Assembly (NCBI GenBank): GCA_024635885.1
Contig: JAGXIA010000120.1
Location: 1-6,608 of the forward strand
Length of the DNA stretch: 6,608 bases
Origin: Helicobacteraceae bacterium
GTDB taxonomy: Bacteria; Campylobacterota; Campylobacteria; Campylobacterales; Sulfurimonadaceae
Reading direction: 5' to 3'
The notes beneath the pieces are model-generated. The model saw only the letters and a program-made list of their open reading frames with translations. It did no database searches and had not been told where the DNA came from. Both the position numbers and the translations under genes were made by a program. Numbering within the stretch: the stretch's first letter is position 1; every line of letters begins with the position of its first letter. Positions 1 through 6,283 of the stretch are shown here, one piece after another.

Positions 1-525
1 ATTATGGACAGAAATCTTCCTGGGGTAGAAGGGAGTGAATTTGTAGCTGAACTTCGAAAAGATAATATTTTAACTCCTGCTATTTTTTTAAGTGCAAAAG
101 ACAGTGAAGCAGATATAGAAGAGGGATTTATGCGGGGTGCTGATGACTATATGACGAAGCCTTTTAATATGAAAGAACTTGTTCTAAGAGTTAAAGCACT
201 TCTGCGTAGAACAGCAAAAAAATACAATGAAGGCGCTCTGGCTTATAAAGACTTAGTACTAGACAAAGGGACAAGAACTCTTCTTGTAAATGGAGAGAAA
301 GTGGATGTTACTAAGTTGGAATTTGACCTTTTGTATGAATTTATTATCAATAAAAACAGTGTCTTAGACCGTGACTATCTTTTAGAAAATGTGTGGGGGG
401 ACAGTGAAGTGTATCAGTATAGAACAGTCAATGTTGCTATTAACCGCCTGAAAGAAAAAATAGATCCTACTAAAACAAAAGAGTATATACAGACAGTGCG
501 TGGAGTCGGATACAAGCTTTGTTAA
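1..525 (+). CDS. OmpR/PhoB-family response regulator, 5' end cut off by window
   Basis: This is the C-terminal part of a DNA-binding response regulator that is phosphorylated by a partner kinase and then binds promoters. The reading frame is open from base 1, so the gene begins upstream; the ATG at base 4 is internal. It encodes the aspartate of the MDRNLPG phosphoacceptor motif, so roughly the first 50 residues are missing. Counting from that Met, Ser30 (FLSAKD) is the switch Ser/Thr, Lys52 (TKPF) the conserved receiver lysine, and residues about 78-172 form a winged-helix Trans_reg_C domain. Its recognition helix is near RTVNVAINRLKEKI (140-153) and its closing hairpin is RGVGYKL. The stop overlaps the start of the kinase gene by 7 bases, so the two form one operon. 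The PhoR-like partner suggests a PhoB-type role, but many OmpR-family regulators look alike and I give no gene symbol. Confidence 0.95.
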   Translation: MMDRNLPGVEGSEFVAELRKDNILTPAIFLSAKDSEADIEEGFMRGADDYMTKPFNMKELVLRVKALLRRTAKKYNEGALAYKDLVLDKGTRTLLVNGEKVDVTKLEFDLLYEFIINKNSVLDRDYLLENVWGDSEVYQYRTVNVAINRLKEKIDPTKTKEYIQTVRGVGYKLC

Positions 526-1913
526 AAATACATCAAATATTTCTCATTAAATTTTTCTCCCTTTTTGTTGGGGCTTTATTTCTATTTTCTGTTCTTATGT
601 ATATCTCTCTAAGAGAGAGTACGATTGAGCATAACAGAACTGGTTTAGAACATTCGATTATTCTAATCGGCTTAGAACTAGAATCTATCGATGATTTAGA
701 CCTGCTTGCCTATAGAGTTCATGATAAAACAGACTTAAGAGTTACTATCATAGATAATGACGGTGTTGTTATTGCTGAATCAAATACAGACAAAAAGACT
801 ATGGAGAATCATGGAAATAGATATGAAGTTATGCAAGCCAATAGAGAAACATTTTCATATAGTGTAAGGTATTCAAAAACTTTAAAAGAAGATTTTTTAT
901 ATGTAGCAAAAAAGTATGTGTATCATGCAAAACCAATCTATTTGAGACTGTCTATGAGTTTAGAAAAGACTTTACATGATTTTTATTCTTTATGGATTAA
1001 GTTAGCAATAGCTTTTTTGATTGTAATGATAATAGCATTTTATATTGCAAAATTAATGAGTCAAAGAGTAGTCTATGATATAGAACAAATTACAAATTTT
1101 CTCGATGAAATCGCTAACAAAAATTATAATGCTTTTATAAAAACTAAATATTTTTATGAATTTTTAGAGATCTCTTTAATGCTTAAAAATCTTGTTAAAA
1201 AATTGACCAGCAGAGAGAAGCAAAAACGTAAGTACACGGCTAAATTGAGACTAATGAATAAACAAAGGGAAGATATTTTATCTGCTGTATCTCATGAGTT
1301 GAAAAATCCTGTTGCTTCGATTATGGGCTACGCACAGACGCTTGAAGAAGACCCAGATGTTTCTCTTGCCATTCGTATGAAGTTTTTGTCCAAGATAAGC
1401 TCCAATGGTGAAAAAATTATTCAAATTTTAGACAGATTGGCGCTCTCCGTTAAACTGGAAAATAACGATTTAAAAATCATAGAAAGTGAATTTGATTTAA
1501 AAGTTTTATTTGATGAAATAGTCAGTAATTTATCTTTGAAATATAAAGACAGAGAAATCATTGTTAGAGCTAATTCTGCGATAATTAGCGCAGACAAGAC
1601 GATGATAGAACTCATTCTAATTAACCTACTTGATAATGCTCTGAAGTACTCAGAATCTGATGTAGAACTTGTACTGCAAGACTCAGTAGTGAGTGTAATA
1701 GACAAAGGCATCGGTATTAAAGAAGATGATATACCAAAGGTAGCAGAAAAGTTTTATAGAGTAAATAAAAACAGTTGGGATAATTCAATGGGAATAGGAC
1801 TTGCAATGGTCAGCCATAGTTTAAAAGCCCACAAATCTGAACTAAATATAGCATCGGAATATGGTAAAGGTTCTATCTTCAGTTTTAGTATAAAAGAGAT
1901 GCAAAAAAAATAG
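519..1913 (+). CDS. PhoR-like membrane sensor histidine kinase
   Basis: This inner-membrane sensor kinase of 464 residues autophosphorylates on histidine and passes phosphate to the overlapping upstream regulator. Two membrane segments are visible, about 7-29 and 157-179. They bracket a periplasmic domain whose stretch RVTIIDNDGVVIAES (from 74) followed by MENHGNR (95-101) resembles the sensor fold of PhoR-type kinases. A HAMP-like linker and a basic coiled stretch follow (about 180-250). The H-box is SAVSHELKNP with phosphoacceptor His259, the N-box is ILINLLDNALKYS (Asn369/Asn373), G1 is DKGIGI (395-400), the F-box is KFYRV (411-415) and G2 is GIGLAM (425-430), so the catalytic set is complete. 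The start is TTG at 519, overlapping the previous stop; the next ATG (residue 27) would remove the first membrane helix. Shine-Dalgarno support is weak (GGA at 508-510). A phosphate-sensing role is an inference from the sensor domain; the ligand is unknown. Confidence 0.95.
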   Translation: MLKIHQIFLIKFFSLFVGALFLFSVLMYISLRESTIEHNRTGLEHSIILIGLELESIDDLDLLAYRVHDKTDLRVTIIDNDGVVIAESNTDKKTMENHGNRYEVMQANRETFSYSVRYSKTLKEDFLYVAKKYVYHAKPIYLRLSMSLEKTLHDFYSLWIKLAIAFLIVMIIAFYIAKLMSQRVVYDIEQITNFLDEIANKNYNAFIKTKYFYEFLEISLMLKNLVKKLTSREKQKRKYTAKLRLMNKQREDILSAVSHELKNPVASIMGYAQTLEEDPDVSLAIRMKFLSKISSNGEKIIQILDRLALSVKLENNDLKIIESEFDLKVLFDEIVSNLSLKYKDREIIVRANSAIISADKTMIELILINLLDNALKYSESDVELVLQDSVVSVIDKGIGIKEDDIPKVAEKFYRVNKNSWDNSMGIGLAMVSHSLKAHKSELNIASEYGKGSIFSFSIKEMQKK

Positions 1914-1987
1914 CATTCTGCAATATTTTTAGAAGTACAAATTTTATTTAGTTATATTTTTACTTTAATTAATAAGTAGGAATAAGA
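1914..1987 (+). promoter_or_regulatory. Intergenic leader with candidate promoter and RBS for the HTH gene
   Basis: This 74-base, very AT-rich spacer follows the kinase stop. AGGA at 1978-1981, six bases before the ATG, is a good ribosome binding site. TTTAAT at 1964-1969 and TATATT near 1954 are -10-like, and the T-rich tract upstream resembles epsilonproteobacterial sigma-70 promoters, which often lack a clear -35. In such AT-rich sequence these hexamers also arise by chance, so the RBS is firm but the promoter is only a candidate. I see no convincing rho-independent terminator for the kinase operon, so read-through into the HTH gene is possible. Confidence 0.35.
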
Positions 1988-2200
1988 ATGAGAAACTTTC
2001 ACTCTATTATAACGCAGCTAAAGCATTATATGTCGGTCAATAAAGAGGGTAAAGTTTTAGATAAAGACCTTGCTAAAGCACTGGGAATGTCTCAAGCTAA
2101 CTTTGCAACGGTAAAAAGAAGAAACTCTACTCCATATGAAAATATATTAATCTTTTGCAAAAAAGAAGAACTCTGCTGCACTGATATTTTCTTTGAATAA
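1988..2200 (+). CDS. Small stand-alone HTH protein, CI-repressor N-terminal-like
   Basis: This 70-residue protein consists of essentially one helix-turn-helix domain. The core KDLAKALGMSQANFATVKRRN (helices about 26-33 and 36-45), with the following STPYENILIFC, matches the pattern of the CI-repressor HTH family. In Campylobacterota that domain usually forms the N-terminus of LexA/S24-like repressors of roughly 200 residues. Here the stop falls where the HTH domain normally ends, so there is no S24 peptidase or oligomerisation domain. Three cysteines (57, 63, 64) lie in the last 14 residues. The start is supported by AGGA six bases upstream. The gene faces dnaX, with only 5 bases between the two stop codons. 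It probably binds DNA; its target and any partner are unknown. It could be a remnant of a longer repressor or a genuine minimal regulator; the clean RBS and intact domain favour a functional gene. Confidence 0.85.
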   Translation: MRNFHSIITQLKHYMSVNKEGKVLDKDLAKALGMSQANFATVKRRNSTPYENILIFCKKEELCCTDIFFE

Positions 2201-2205
2201 AGAGC

Positions 2206-3951
2206 CTATATTTTGGACTGAACAGTTATTTTTCTAGCTTCAAATAATTCAATAGCTTTTTGAATCATAGGTTCTTGTGTTATATCGGTACCATTGATCT
2301 CTTTTGTTGACTCGTTACTCTGTGAACAATTTGTAACACAACTAGCACTTCCCCCAATCTCAGCATCTTCTATCATAGAAGTGCTTTGTGGATTTGGCAT
2401 TTGAGGCTGAATGCTTGTCTTTTGATTTGCTTCTTGTAGTGGTTTTAGATCTTCGTCATTTTTTTTTTCGTCAATTACTTCTGAACAGGGAATCCCTTTT
2501 ATCTTCGTCTCAAAACCAAAAACCTCACGAACCAGTTGTTTAATGGCTGAATAGCCATGCTTTAAGGCTTTCTTACACTCTTCATTTGCACAACTTTCCC
2601 AAGTTAAGATGTTCTCTTCGTAAGACACGAATTTGATGTTATTCGTAAAGCACTCTCCAAGTTCATGGTTTCTATCTTTTATTTTTAGTATAAGATCATC
2701 AAAGAGTTTGGCATGTGGATTTGGTATGTTAATTGTTGCTTGTTCAATAATTTCTTCTTGAACCTCGGCATGTGGAACTTCGGCATGTGGAACTTCTTGG
2801 AGAGGTTCTTTTTCTTCTTCTTTTATAACAGCTCTCTCCGGAGTTGCTGTTTGTACTTTTATAGTAGATATTTCAGGTCGCTGTATCTCTTTTTGAAGAG
2901 ACTCAATCATCTGGTCAACCTCTTTTATTCGAAGAGCTTCAATCATTTTGAAGAATATTAAAGAGAGAACAAATGAGCCATCGGCATTAATACTGAAAAG
3001 ATATTTTGAATCACTTAAAATTCTAAAAAATCTATCTAAAACTAAAGTTGAAAAAAGAGCATCCTGATTGTACATTTTATCTTTAAGATAAGCTATGAGT
3101 TCATCCACAACCATCTCAGCTTCATAGTCTTCAAGTATTTTTGTATAGGCAACAATACGAGCATAATCTTTTGCAAAAACAGCAGCGAACAAATCAGCTG
3201 TGAATTTAGGATCGACTAGTCCCAACATATCTGTAACAGTGAGAACATCTACATGATTCTTTGAGTAAATTATAGCTTGGTCAAGCAGAGTAAGAGTATC
3301 TCTTAGACTTCCGCTTCCGCTTCTTGCGAGTATCTCCAGTGCATCATTTTCATACTCTATTTTTTCAAGATGCAGTATGTGTGCCAAATGGTCAACTATT
3401 TTATTTGTTGCAATACTTTTAAATCTGAAGTGCTGTGTACGACTTAAAATAGTTGCCGGAAGTTTCAGCGGGTCAGTGGTTGCTAAAATAAATTTAACAT
3501 ATTCAGGAGGTTCTTCAAGAGTTTTAAGCAGTGCATTAAAGGCCTCTTTTGTAAGCATATGAACTTCATCTATAATGAAAATCTTAAATCTTGCAGAGGA
3601 AGGTTTGTATTTTGTCTGCTCTACTAAATCTCGTATATCATCTATTTTTCTTGACGACGCGGCATCCATCTCTACAATATCCATATGACGGTTTTCCACC
3701 GCAAGAATACAGTTTTGGCAAACACCACAAGGCTGGTGTGTCATGCTTTGCTCGCAAATAAGAGCTTTGGCAAATATACGGGCAGTAGATGTTTTTCCAC
3801 TTCCGCGAAGCCCTGAAAAAAGATAAGCGTGAGATAAACGGTTGGAGTCTAGAGCAAGTGAAAGAGTCTGAGCAATAGTCTCTTGACCTATAAGCTCATC
3901 AAAGTTAGTAGGGCGATATTTTCTTGCTAATACTTCTGACTTGTCTTTCAC
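2206..3951 (-). CDS. dnaX: DNA polymerase III subunit gamma/tau (clamp loader)
   Basis: DnaX is the ATPase motor of the clamp loader, which places the beta sliding clamp on primed DNA and, as tau, tethers polymerase cores. The 581-residue product has a AAA+ module: Walker A GLRGSGKT (47-54), zinc-binding cysteines 66, 75, 78 and 81, Walker B IIDEVH (Asp128/Glu129), sensor 1 ATT (157-159), the SRT arginine finger (Arg171) and sensor 2 GSLRD (Arg217). The collar domain runs to about 360. A charged linker contains the tandem EVPHA repeat (386-395). A C-terminal domain (about 412-488, from PHAKLFDDL) resembles the KH-like tau C-terminal domain. A low-complexity tail then leads to a final helix-like segment, PMIQKAIELFEARK. 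The start is GTG at 3951, with GGAG eight bases upstream; no in-frame ATG fits. A run of ten A residues at codons 495-498 is described separately. The gene lies downstream of the Spy-like gene after a 62-base gap and ends 5 bases from the converging HTH gene. Confidence 0.98.
   Translation of the reverse strand: MKDKSEVLARKYRPTNFDELIGQETIAQTLSLALDSNRLSHAYLFSGLRGSGKTSTARIFAKALICEQSMTHQPCGVCQNCILAVENRHMDIVEMDAASSRKIDDIRDLVEQTKYKPSSARFKIFIIDEVHMLTKEAFNALLKTLEEPPEYVKFILATTDPLKLPATILSRTQHFRFKSIATNKIVDHLAHILHLEKIEYENDALEILARSGSGSLRDTLTLLDQAIIYSKNHVDVLTVTDMLGLVDPKFTADLFAAVFAKDYARIVAYTKILEDYEAEMVVDELIAYLKDKMYNQDALFSTLVLDRFFRILSDSKYLFSINADGSFVLSLIFFKMIEALRIKEVDQMIESLQKEIQRPEISTIKVQTATPERAVIKEEEKEPLQEVPHAEVPHAEVQEEIIEQATINIPNPHAKLFDDLILKIKDRNHELGECFTNNIKFVSYEENILTWESCANEECKKALKHGYSAIKQLVREVFGFETKIKGIPCSEVIDEKKNDEDLKPLQEANQKTSIQPQMPNPQSTSMIEDAEIGGSASCVTNCSQSNESTKEINGTDITQEPMIQKAIELFEARKITVQSKI
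2456..2468 (-). promoter_or_regulatory. Candidate slippage site in dnaX: A10 run followed by out-of-frame TGA
   Basis: Read on the minus strand, codons 495-498 (Glu-Lys-Lys-Asn) form an uninterrupted run of ten A residues (2459-2468) followed at once by TGAC. A one-base insertion during transcription, or a -1 ribosomal shift, would read Glu-Lys-Lys-Lys and then TGA, giving a 498-residue protein. Losing one A would give Met-Thr-Lys-Ile and then TAA, a 501-residue protein. Both alternative frames therefore stop within a few codons. Homopolymer slippage in dnaX is known from Thermus thermophilus and -1 frameshifting at A-AAA-AAG from Escherichia coli. That it occurs here is inference; I see no strong downstream hairpin. 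Confidence 0.4.
2765..2796 (-). repeat. Tandem 15-bp repeat inside dnaX linker
   Basis: Two exact copies of a 15-base unit (plus-strand TCGGCATGTGGAACT at 2765-2779 and 2780-2794) lie in the linker after the collar domain, and the next two bases begin a third copy. On the coding strand they encode the duplicated peptide EVPHA (residues 386-395). The unit length is a multiple of three, so copy-number changes would keep the frame and only alter linker length. Confidence 0.85.
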
Positions 3952-4013
3952 TATTGCTGCTCCATTTTTAAGTGAAATGATTTTAGCATTTATAGAGTTA
4001 AAAGCTTATAAGA
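3952..4013 (-). promoter_or_regulatory. Spacer upstream of dnaX with candidate promoter and RBS
   Basis: This 62-base gap separates the Spy-like stop from the dnaX start. On the minus strand it contains TGC-TAAAAT (3980-3988), an extended -10-like element without a clear -35, and GGAG placed eight bases before the GTG start. A four-codon ATG-initiated frame (3966 down to 3952) ends in TAG, which shares its G with the dnaX GTG; it is probably incidental. No terminator hairpin is visible, so dnaX may also be transcribed from upstream. The RBS is well supported; the promoter is a guess. Confidence 0.35.
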
Positions 4014-4439
4014 TTACTCCAAAATATAAAGTTGATCCTTTGTAAGAATGGTTCTGGTGTTATATATACAATCTAAGTGAATCATAGTAGCTTCTGCTCG
4101 AAGTGAAGCTAGTTTACTCACTTTTGTTTTTAATGATTCTGGTTCACTACCCTCATTACTTGCTTTAACAATTTCAGCTTCTATTTTGTTTATTTTTTTT
4201 CCTAAAGCTTTAGCATTTGTCATGGTGTCTTTACCAACTTTAGCAAGTTTTGATTTTTGATCATCACTAAGTGCTAAATCTTCATCGTCCCATAATACTT
4301 TAACCATAGCCGTAAGATGTGGAAGTTTCCCCTGTATTAGAAAAGGTTTAGTAGCTTGTTCATCTGCACTTAGATTTGTTGTCATTATAGTTGCACTTAG
4401 TAAAGTTAATGCAAGTAGTGATAGAAATGTTGATTTCAT
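4014..4439 (-). CDS. Exported Spy/CpxP-like LTxxQ-motif protein
   Basis: This 141-residue protein is probably periplasmic. Residues 1-25 form a Sec signal peptide (Lys2, a hydrophobic core, and a likely cut after LSA before DEQ). The mature part is mostly helical and charged (about 60-120, coiled-coil-like). It carries two LTxxQ-type motifs, LSDDQ (57-61) and LTKDQ (132-136). This paired motif and small helical format are typical of the Spy/CpxP/periplasmic metal-sensor family, whose members act as ATP-independent chaperones or dampen envelope-stress kinases. The level of identity to any characterised member cannot be judged by eye. Cys124 is the only cysteine. The ATG start has AAGGA (4448-4452) eight bases upstream. 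An 11-base-spaced direct repeat lies ahead of the promoter. The gene stands between the c-di-GMP gene and dnaX on the same strand, but separate regulation is likely. Family assignment is moderate; function is inferred. Confidence 0.85.
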   Translation of the reverse strand: MKSTFLSLLALTLLSATIMTTNLSADEQATKPFLIQGKLPHLTAMVKVLWDDEDLALSDDQKSKLAKVGKDTMTNAKALGKKINKIEAEIVKASNEGSEPESLKTKVSKLASLRAEATMIHLDCIYNTRTILTKDQLYILE

Positions 4440-4467
4440 TAAATTAATCCTTGAATGTATTAGCGAT

Positions 4468-4499
4468 ATTCTAATAAGTGATTGTTAAGGGAATGTTAA
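4468..4499 (-). promoter_or_regulatory. Candidate OmpR/PhoB-type operator and -10 for the Spy-like gene
   Basis: On the minus strand TTAACA occurs twice, starting exactly 11 bases apart (plus-strand TGTTAA at 4483-4488 and 4494-4499; seven of eight bases match when extended to ANTGTTAA). Nine bases after the promoter-proximal copy is TAGAAT (4468-4473), a -10-like hexamer about 28 bases from the ATG. Direct repeats at 11-base spacing abutting the -10, in place of a good -35, are the usual arrangement of promoters activated by OmpR/PhoB-family regulators. Which regulator binds is unknown; the one at the left edge of the window is one candidate. Confidence 0.45.
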
Positions 4500-4519
4500 T
4501 ATTACATTTAAGAGTTAAA

Positions 4520-6283
4520 TTAAAGTAATGAGCTAATAGAAACGTGTTCAGACTCCTGTTTTGCTACTTTTTTTTGTTGAGAAAGTATAGAATGAATAGT
4601 AGTTGAAGATTTGTGCTTAGTATTTTCTTCTATAATAATTATGGAAGCACTGACTGTTAAAAGCTCGAAGTTTTTTTGCTTACCTTCTCTGTCTTTTGAT
4701 GTGATATAGCCATTGATTTTATCTTCTTGTGAATAAAATTCTTTTACGTCATTTGTGAATTTTTTTATAATATCGAATATATATTTCAGTTTCTCAGTTT
4801 GATAGGAAGAGTTGTCAGTTTTAACTGCACAAAAGAAATCATCTCCGCCAATATGAGCTTTTAAAAAATCATTTTCAAGATTTTTTTTCATTATATCTGC
4901 AAAAAGTTGTATAACTCTGTCCCCGTTTCTAAAACCGTAAACATCATTAAAAGCTTTAAAATTGTCTAAATCAAAATAACATAAAATATAGTTCCCAGCT
5001 TGACTGACTGCATTATTTACATACTCTTCAATCATTACATTTCCAGGAAGTTTTGTGAGTGGGTTTTGTTCTCTGGCGAATAAAATATTTTTATCGTGCA
5101 TTATCTCAATGATTGCTCTAGAAGATAAGAAGCCGTAATATTGAGCTTCTTTTGTGACAATAACACCCACTGACTCAGGGCTATTTGTATAAAGCTCAAT
5201 GATATTTGAGATGCCATTATTAATATCAGTGCAGGGACATGGGGTGAGTAGACTTTTTAGTTTTGATTTATTATTTTGTTTTTTTAACAAAATAGATCTT
5301 CCATAGGGAGAATAAATATAGTTTTTTAGCTCTTTTTCTTGTAAAATTCCGATAGGTTCATTGTTCTTATTCAAAATAGGAATATTTTCAATCTGCTTAT
5401 TTAGATTAAAATACTTAATGACTTCATCCATACTATTGTCTAGGGTTAATGGTTCTATAATAAGTGTATTGGTTTGTATTGTATAACTTTCTTGTTTTTT
5501 TCTTTTATTTTTTTCGATTAATTCTATAATATTTAAGTATTTTTCTTGAAGTTTATTTACATCTTGTGTTGGTTTTTGGACTAAATAGCCTTGTACAAAA
5601 TTGCATCCTATATCTTTACATATTAAAAATTCTTCTTGTGTCTCAACACCCTCTGCTACTATTTTTATACCAAGCTGTATTGCAAGGTTTACTATACTCT
5701 TAACCATAATCTTTTTTTTGTTATGCAGTTGTATATCTTGAAGAAAAAATCTATCTATTTTTATAATATTTGGAGTGGAATCATATAAAAGTTTATATCC
5801 GGAATATCCAACTCCAAAATCATCAATAGCTATACAAAAATCCTCATTTTTATAGTGAGATATTATCTCTTCTAAATTACAGTCGTTTGAAATTTCATGT
5901 CTTTCTGATATTTCAAAACAGATGCTGTCTTTTGGTACACTATAGTTTTCTAAAATTTTACTTGTATTTCCGTCAGAAAAATCAGGCATATGTAGAAGTC
6001 TGTTGTCTAAGTTATAGAATAGTTTTAAATTTTTATACCCTGCAATTGTTGTAAATTTTTTTATAGCCTTTTCTCTAAGCTCAATATCAAAAGCATATAG
6101 AATATTCTCTTCATAAGCCTCGTCAAAAACACTGAATATTGAGTTGAAGCCTGCTTCTTTATAGTTTCTCAGAAGCGCTTCAACAGCGAATATCTTTCCA
6201 TTGTGCATATTTAAAATAGGTTGAAAAGCTATATCTAAAATTTCTAATCTATTCAGCCATTTATTTGATAATTTATTTTTCAT
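4520..6283 (-). CDS. EAL-CBS-GGDEF cyclic-di-GMP signalling protein
   Basis: This 587-residue soluble protein has no membrane segments or signal peptide. Residues about 10-245 form an EAL phosphodiesterase domain, which would cleave cyclic-di-GMP to pGpG. Its active-site set is complete: EALLR (Glu35), Asn91 in FYNLDN, Glu124 and Glu127 in FEISER, Asp154/Asp155 in DDFGVGYSG, Lys175 in KID, Glu211 and Glu214 in AEGVE, and Gln231 in QGY. Residues about 273-395 look like a pair of CBS modules, which usually bind adenine nucleotides. Residues about 405-575 form a GGDEF domain with FDLDNFK (437-443), NDVYG and NGD (453-455). Its signature is GGDDF (479-483), and Glu/Phe stand at the expected RxxD inhibitory-site positions. 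EAL activity is likely; cyclase activity is uncertain and the GGDEF part may instead be a GTP-sensing module. The ATG at 6283 follows an in-frame stop and has a poor Shine-Dalgarno. Confidence 0.93.
   Translation of the reverse strand: MKNKLSNKWLNRLEILDIAFQPILNMHNGKIFAVEALLRNYKEAGFNSIFSVFDEAYEENILYAFDIELREKAIKKFTTIAGYKNLKLFYNLDNRLLHMPDFSDGNTSKILENYSVPKDSICFEISERHEISNDCNLEEIISHYKNEDFCIAIDDFGVGYSGYKLLYDSTPNIIKIDRFFLQDIQLHNKKKIMVKSIVNLAIQLGIKIVAEGVETQEEFLICKDIGCNFVQGYLVQKPTQDVNKLQEKYLNIIELIEKNKRKKQESYTIQTNTLIIEPLTLDNSMDEVIKYFNLNKQIENIPILNKNNEPIGILQEKELKNYIYSPYGRSILLKKQNNKSKLKSLLTPCPCTDINNGISNIIELYTNSPESVGVIVTKEAQYYGFLSSRAIIEIMHDKNILFAREQNPLTKLPGNVMIEEYVNNAVSQAGNYILCYFDLDNFKAFNDVYGFRNGDRVIQLFADIMKKNLENDFLKAHIGGDDFFCAVKTDNSSYQTEKLKYIFDIIKKFTNDVKEFYSQEDKINGYITSKDREGKQKNFELLTVSASIIIIEENTKHKSSTTIHSILSQQKKVAKQESEHVSISSLL

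Noticed and set aside
395..400. Run of six G residues in the response regulator, considered as a phase-variation tract
   Set aside because: It is short, encodes part of the conserved NVWGD segment, and contingency tracts in this group are usually longer.
1421..1711. Minus-strand open frame of 96 codons inside the histidine kinase
   Set aside because: It lies fully antisense to conserved kinase coding sequence, is low-complexity Ser/Leu/Ile-rich, and has no domain or ribosome binding site worth noting.
1903..1913. Run of eight A residues at the very end of the kinase gene
   Set aside because: Slippage here would only change or extend the last few residues after the catalytic domain; no meaningful alternative product follows.
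2713..2961. Plus-strand open frame of 82 codons antisense to dnaX
   Set aside because: Its Phe/Tyr/Leu-rich translation comes from the Lys/Glu-rich linker of DnaX read backwards; this is a shadow.
3377..3562. Plus-strand open frame of 61 codons antisense to the DnaX AAA+ domain
   Set aside because: It overlaps strongly conserved ATPase sequence and shows no recognisable protein features.
3952..3966. Four-codon frame MEQQ ending on the dnaX GTG, considered as a translational coupler
   Set aside because: Its own start lacks a Shine-Dalgarno, and its second codon is part of the GGAG that serves the GTG; the overlap is most likely chance.
4506..4520. Perfect inverted repeat ATTTAA-GAG-TTAAAT at the stop of the EAL gene, considered as a terminator
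   Set aside because: The stem is purely A/T and no T-run follows on the transcribed strand, so it is too weak for rho-independent termination; it may simply reflect AT-richness.
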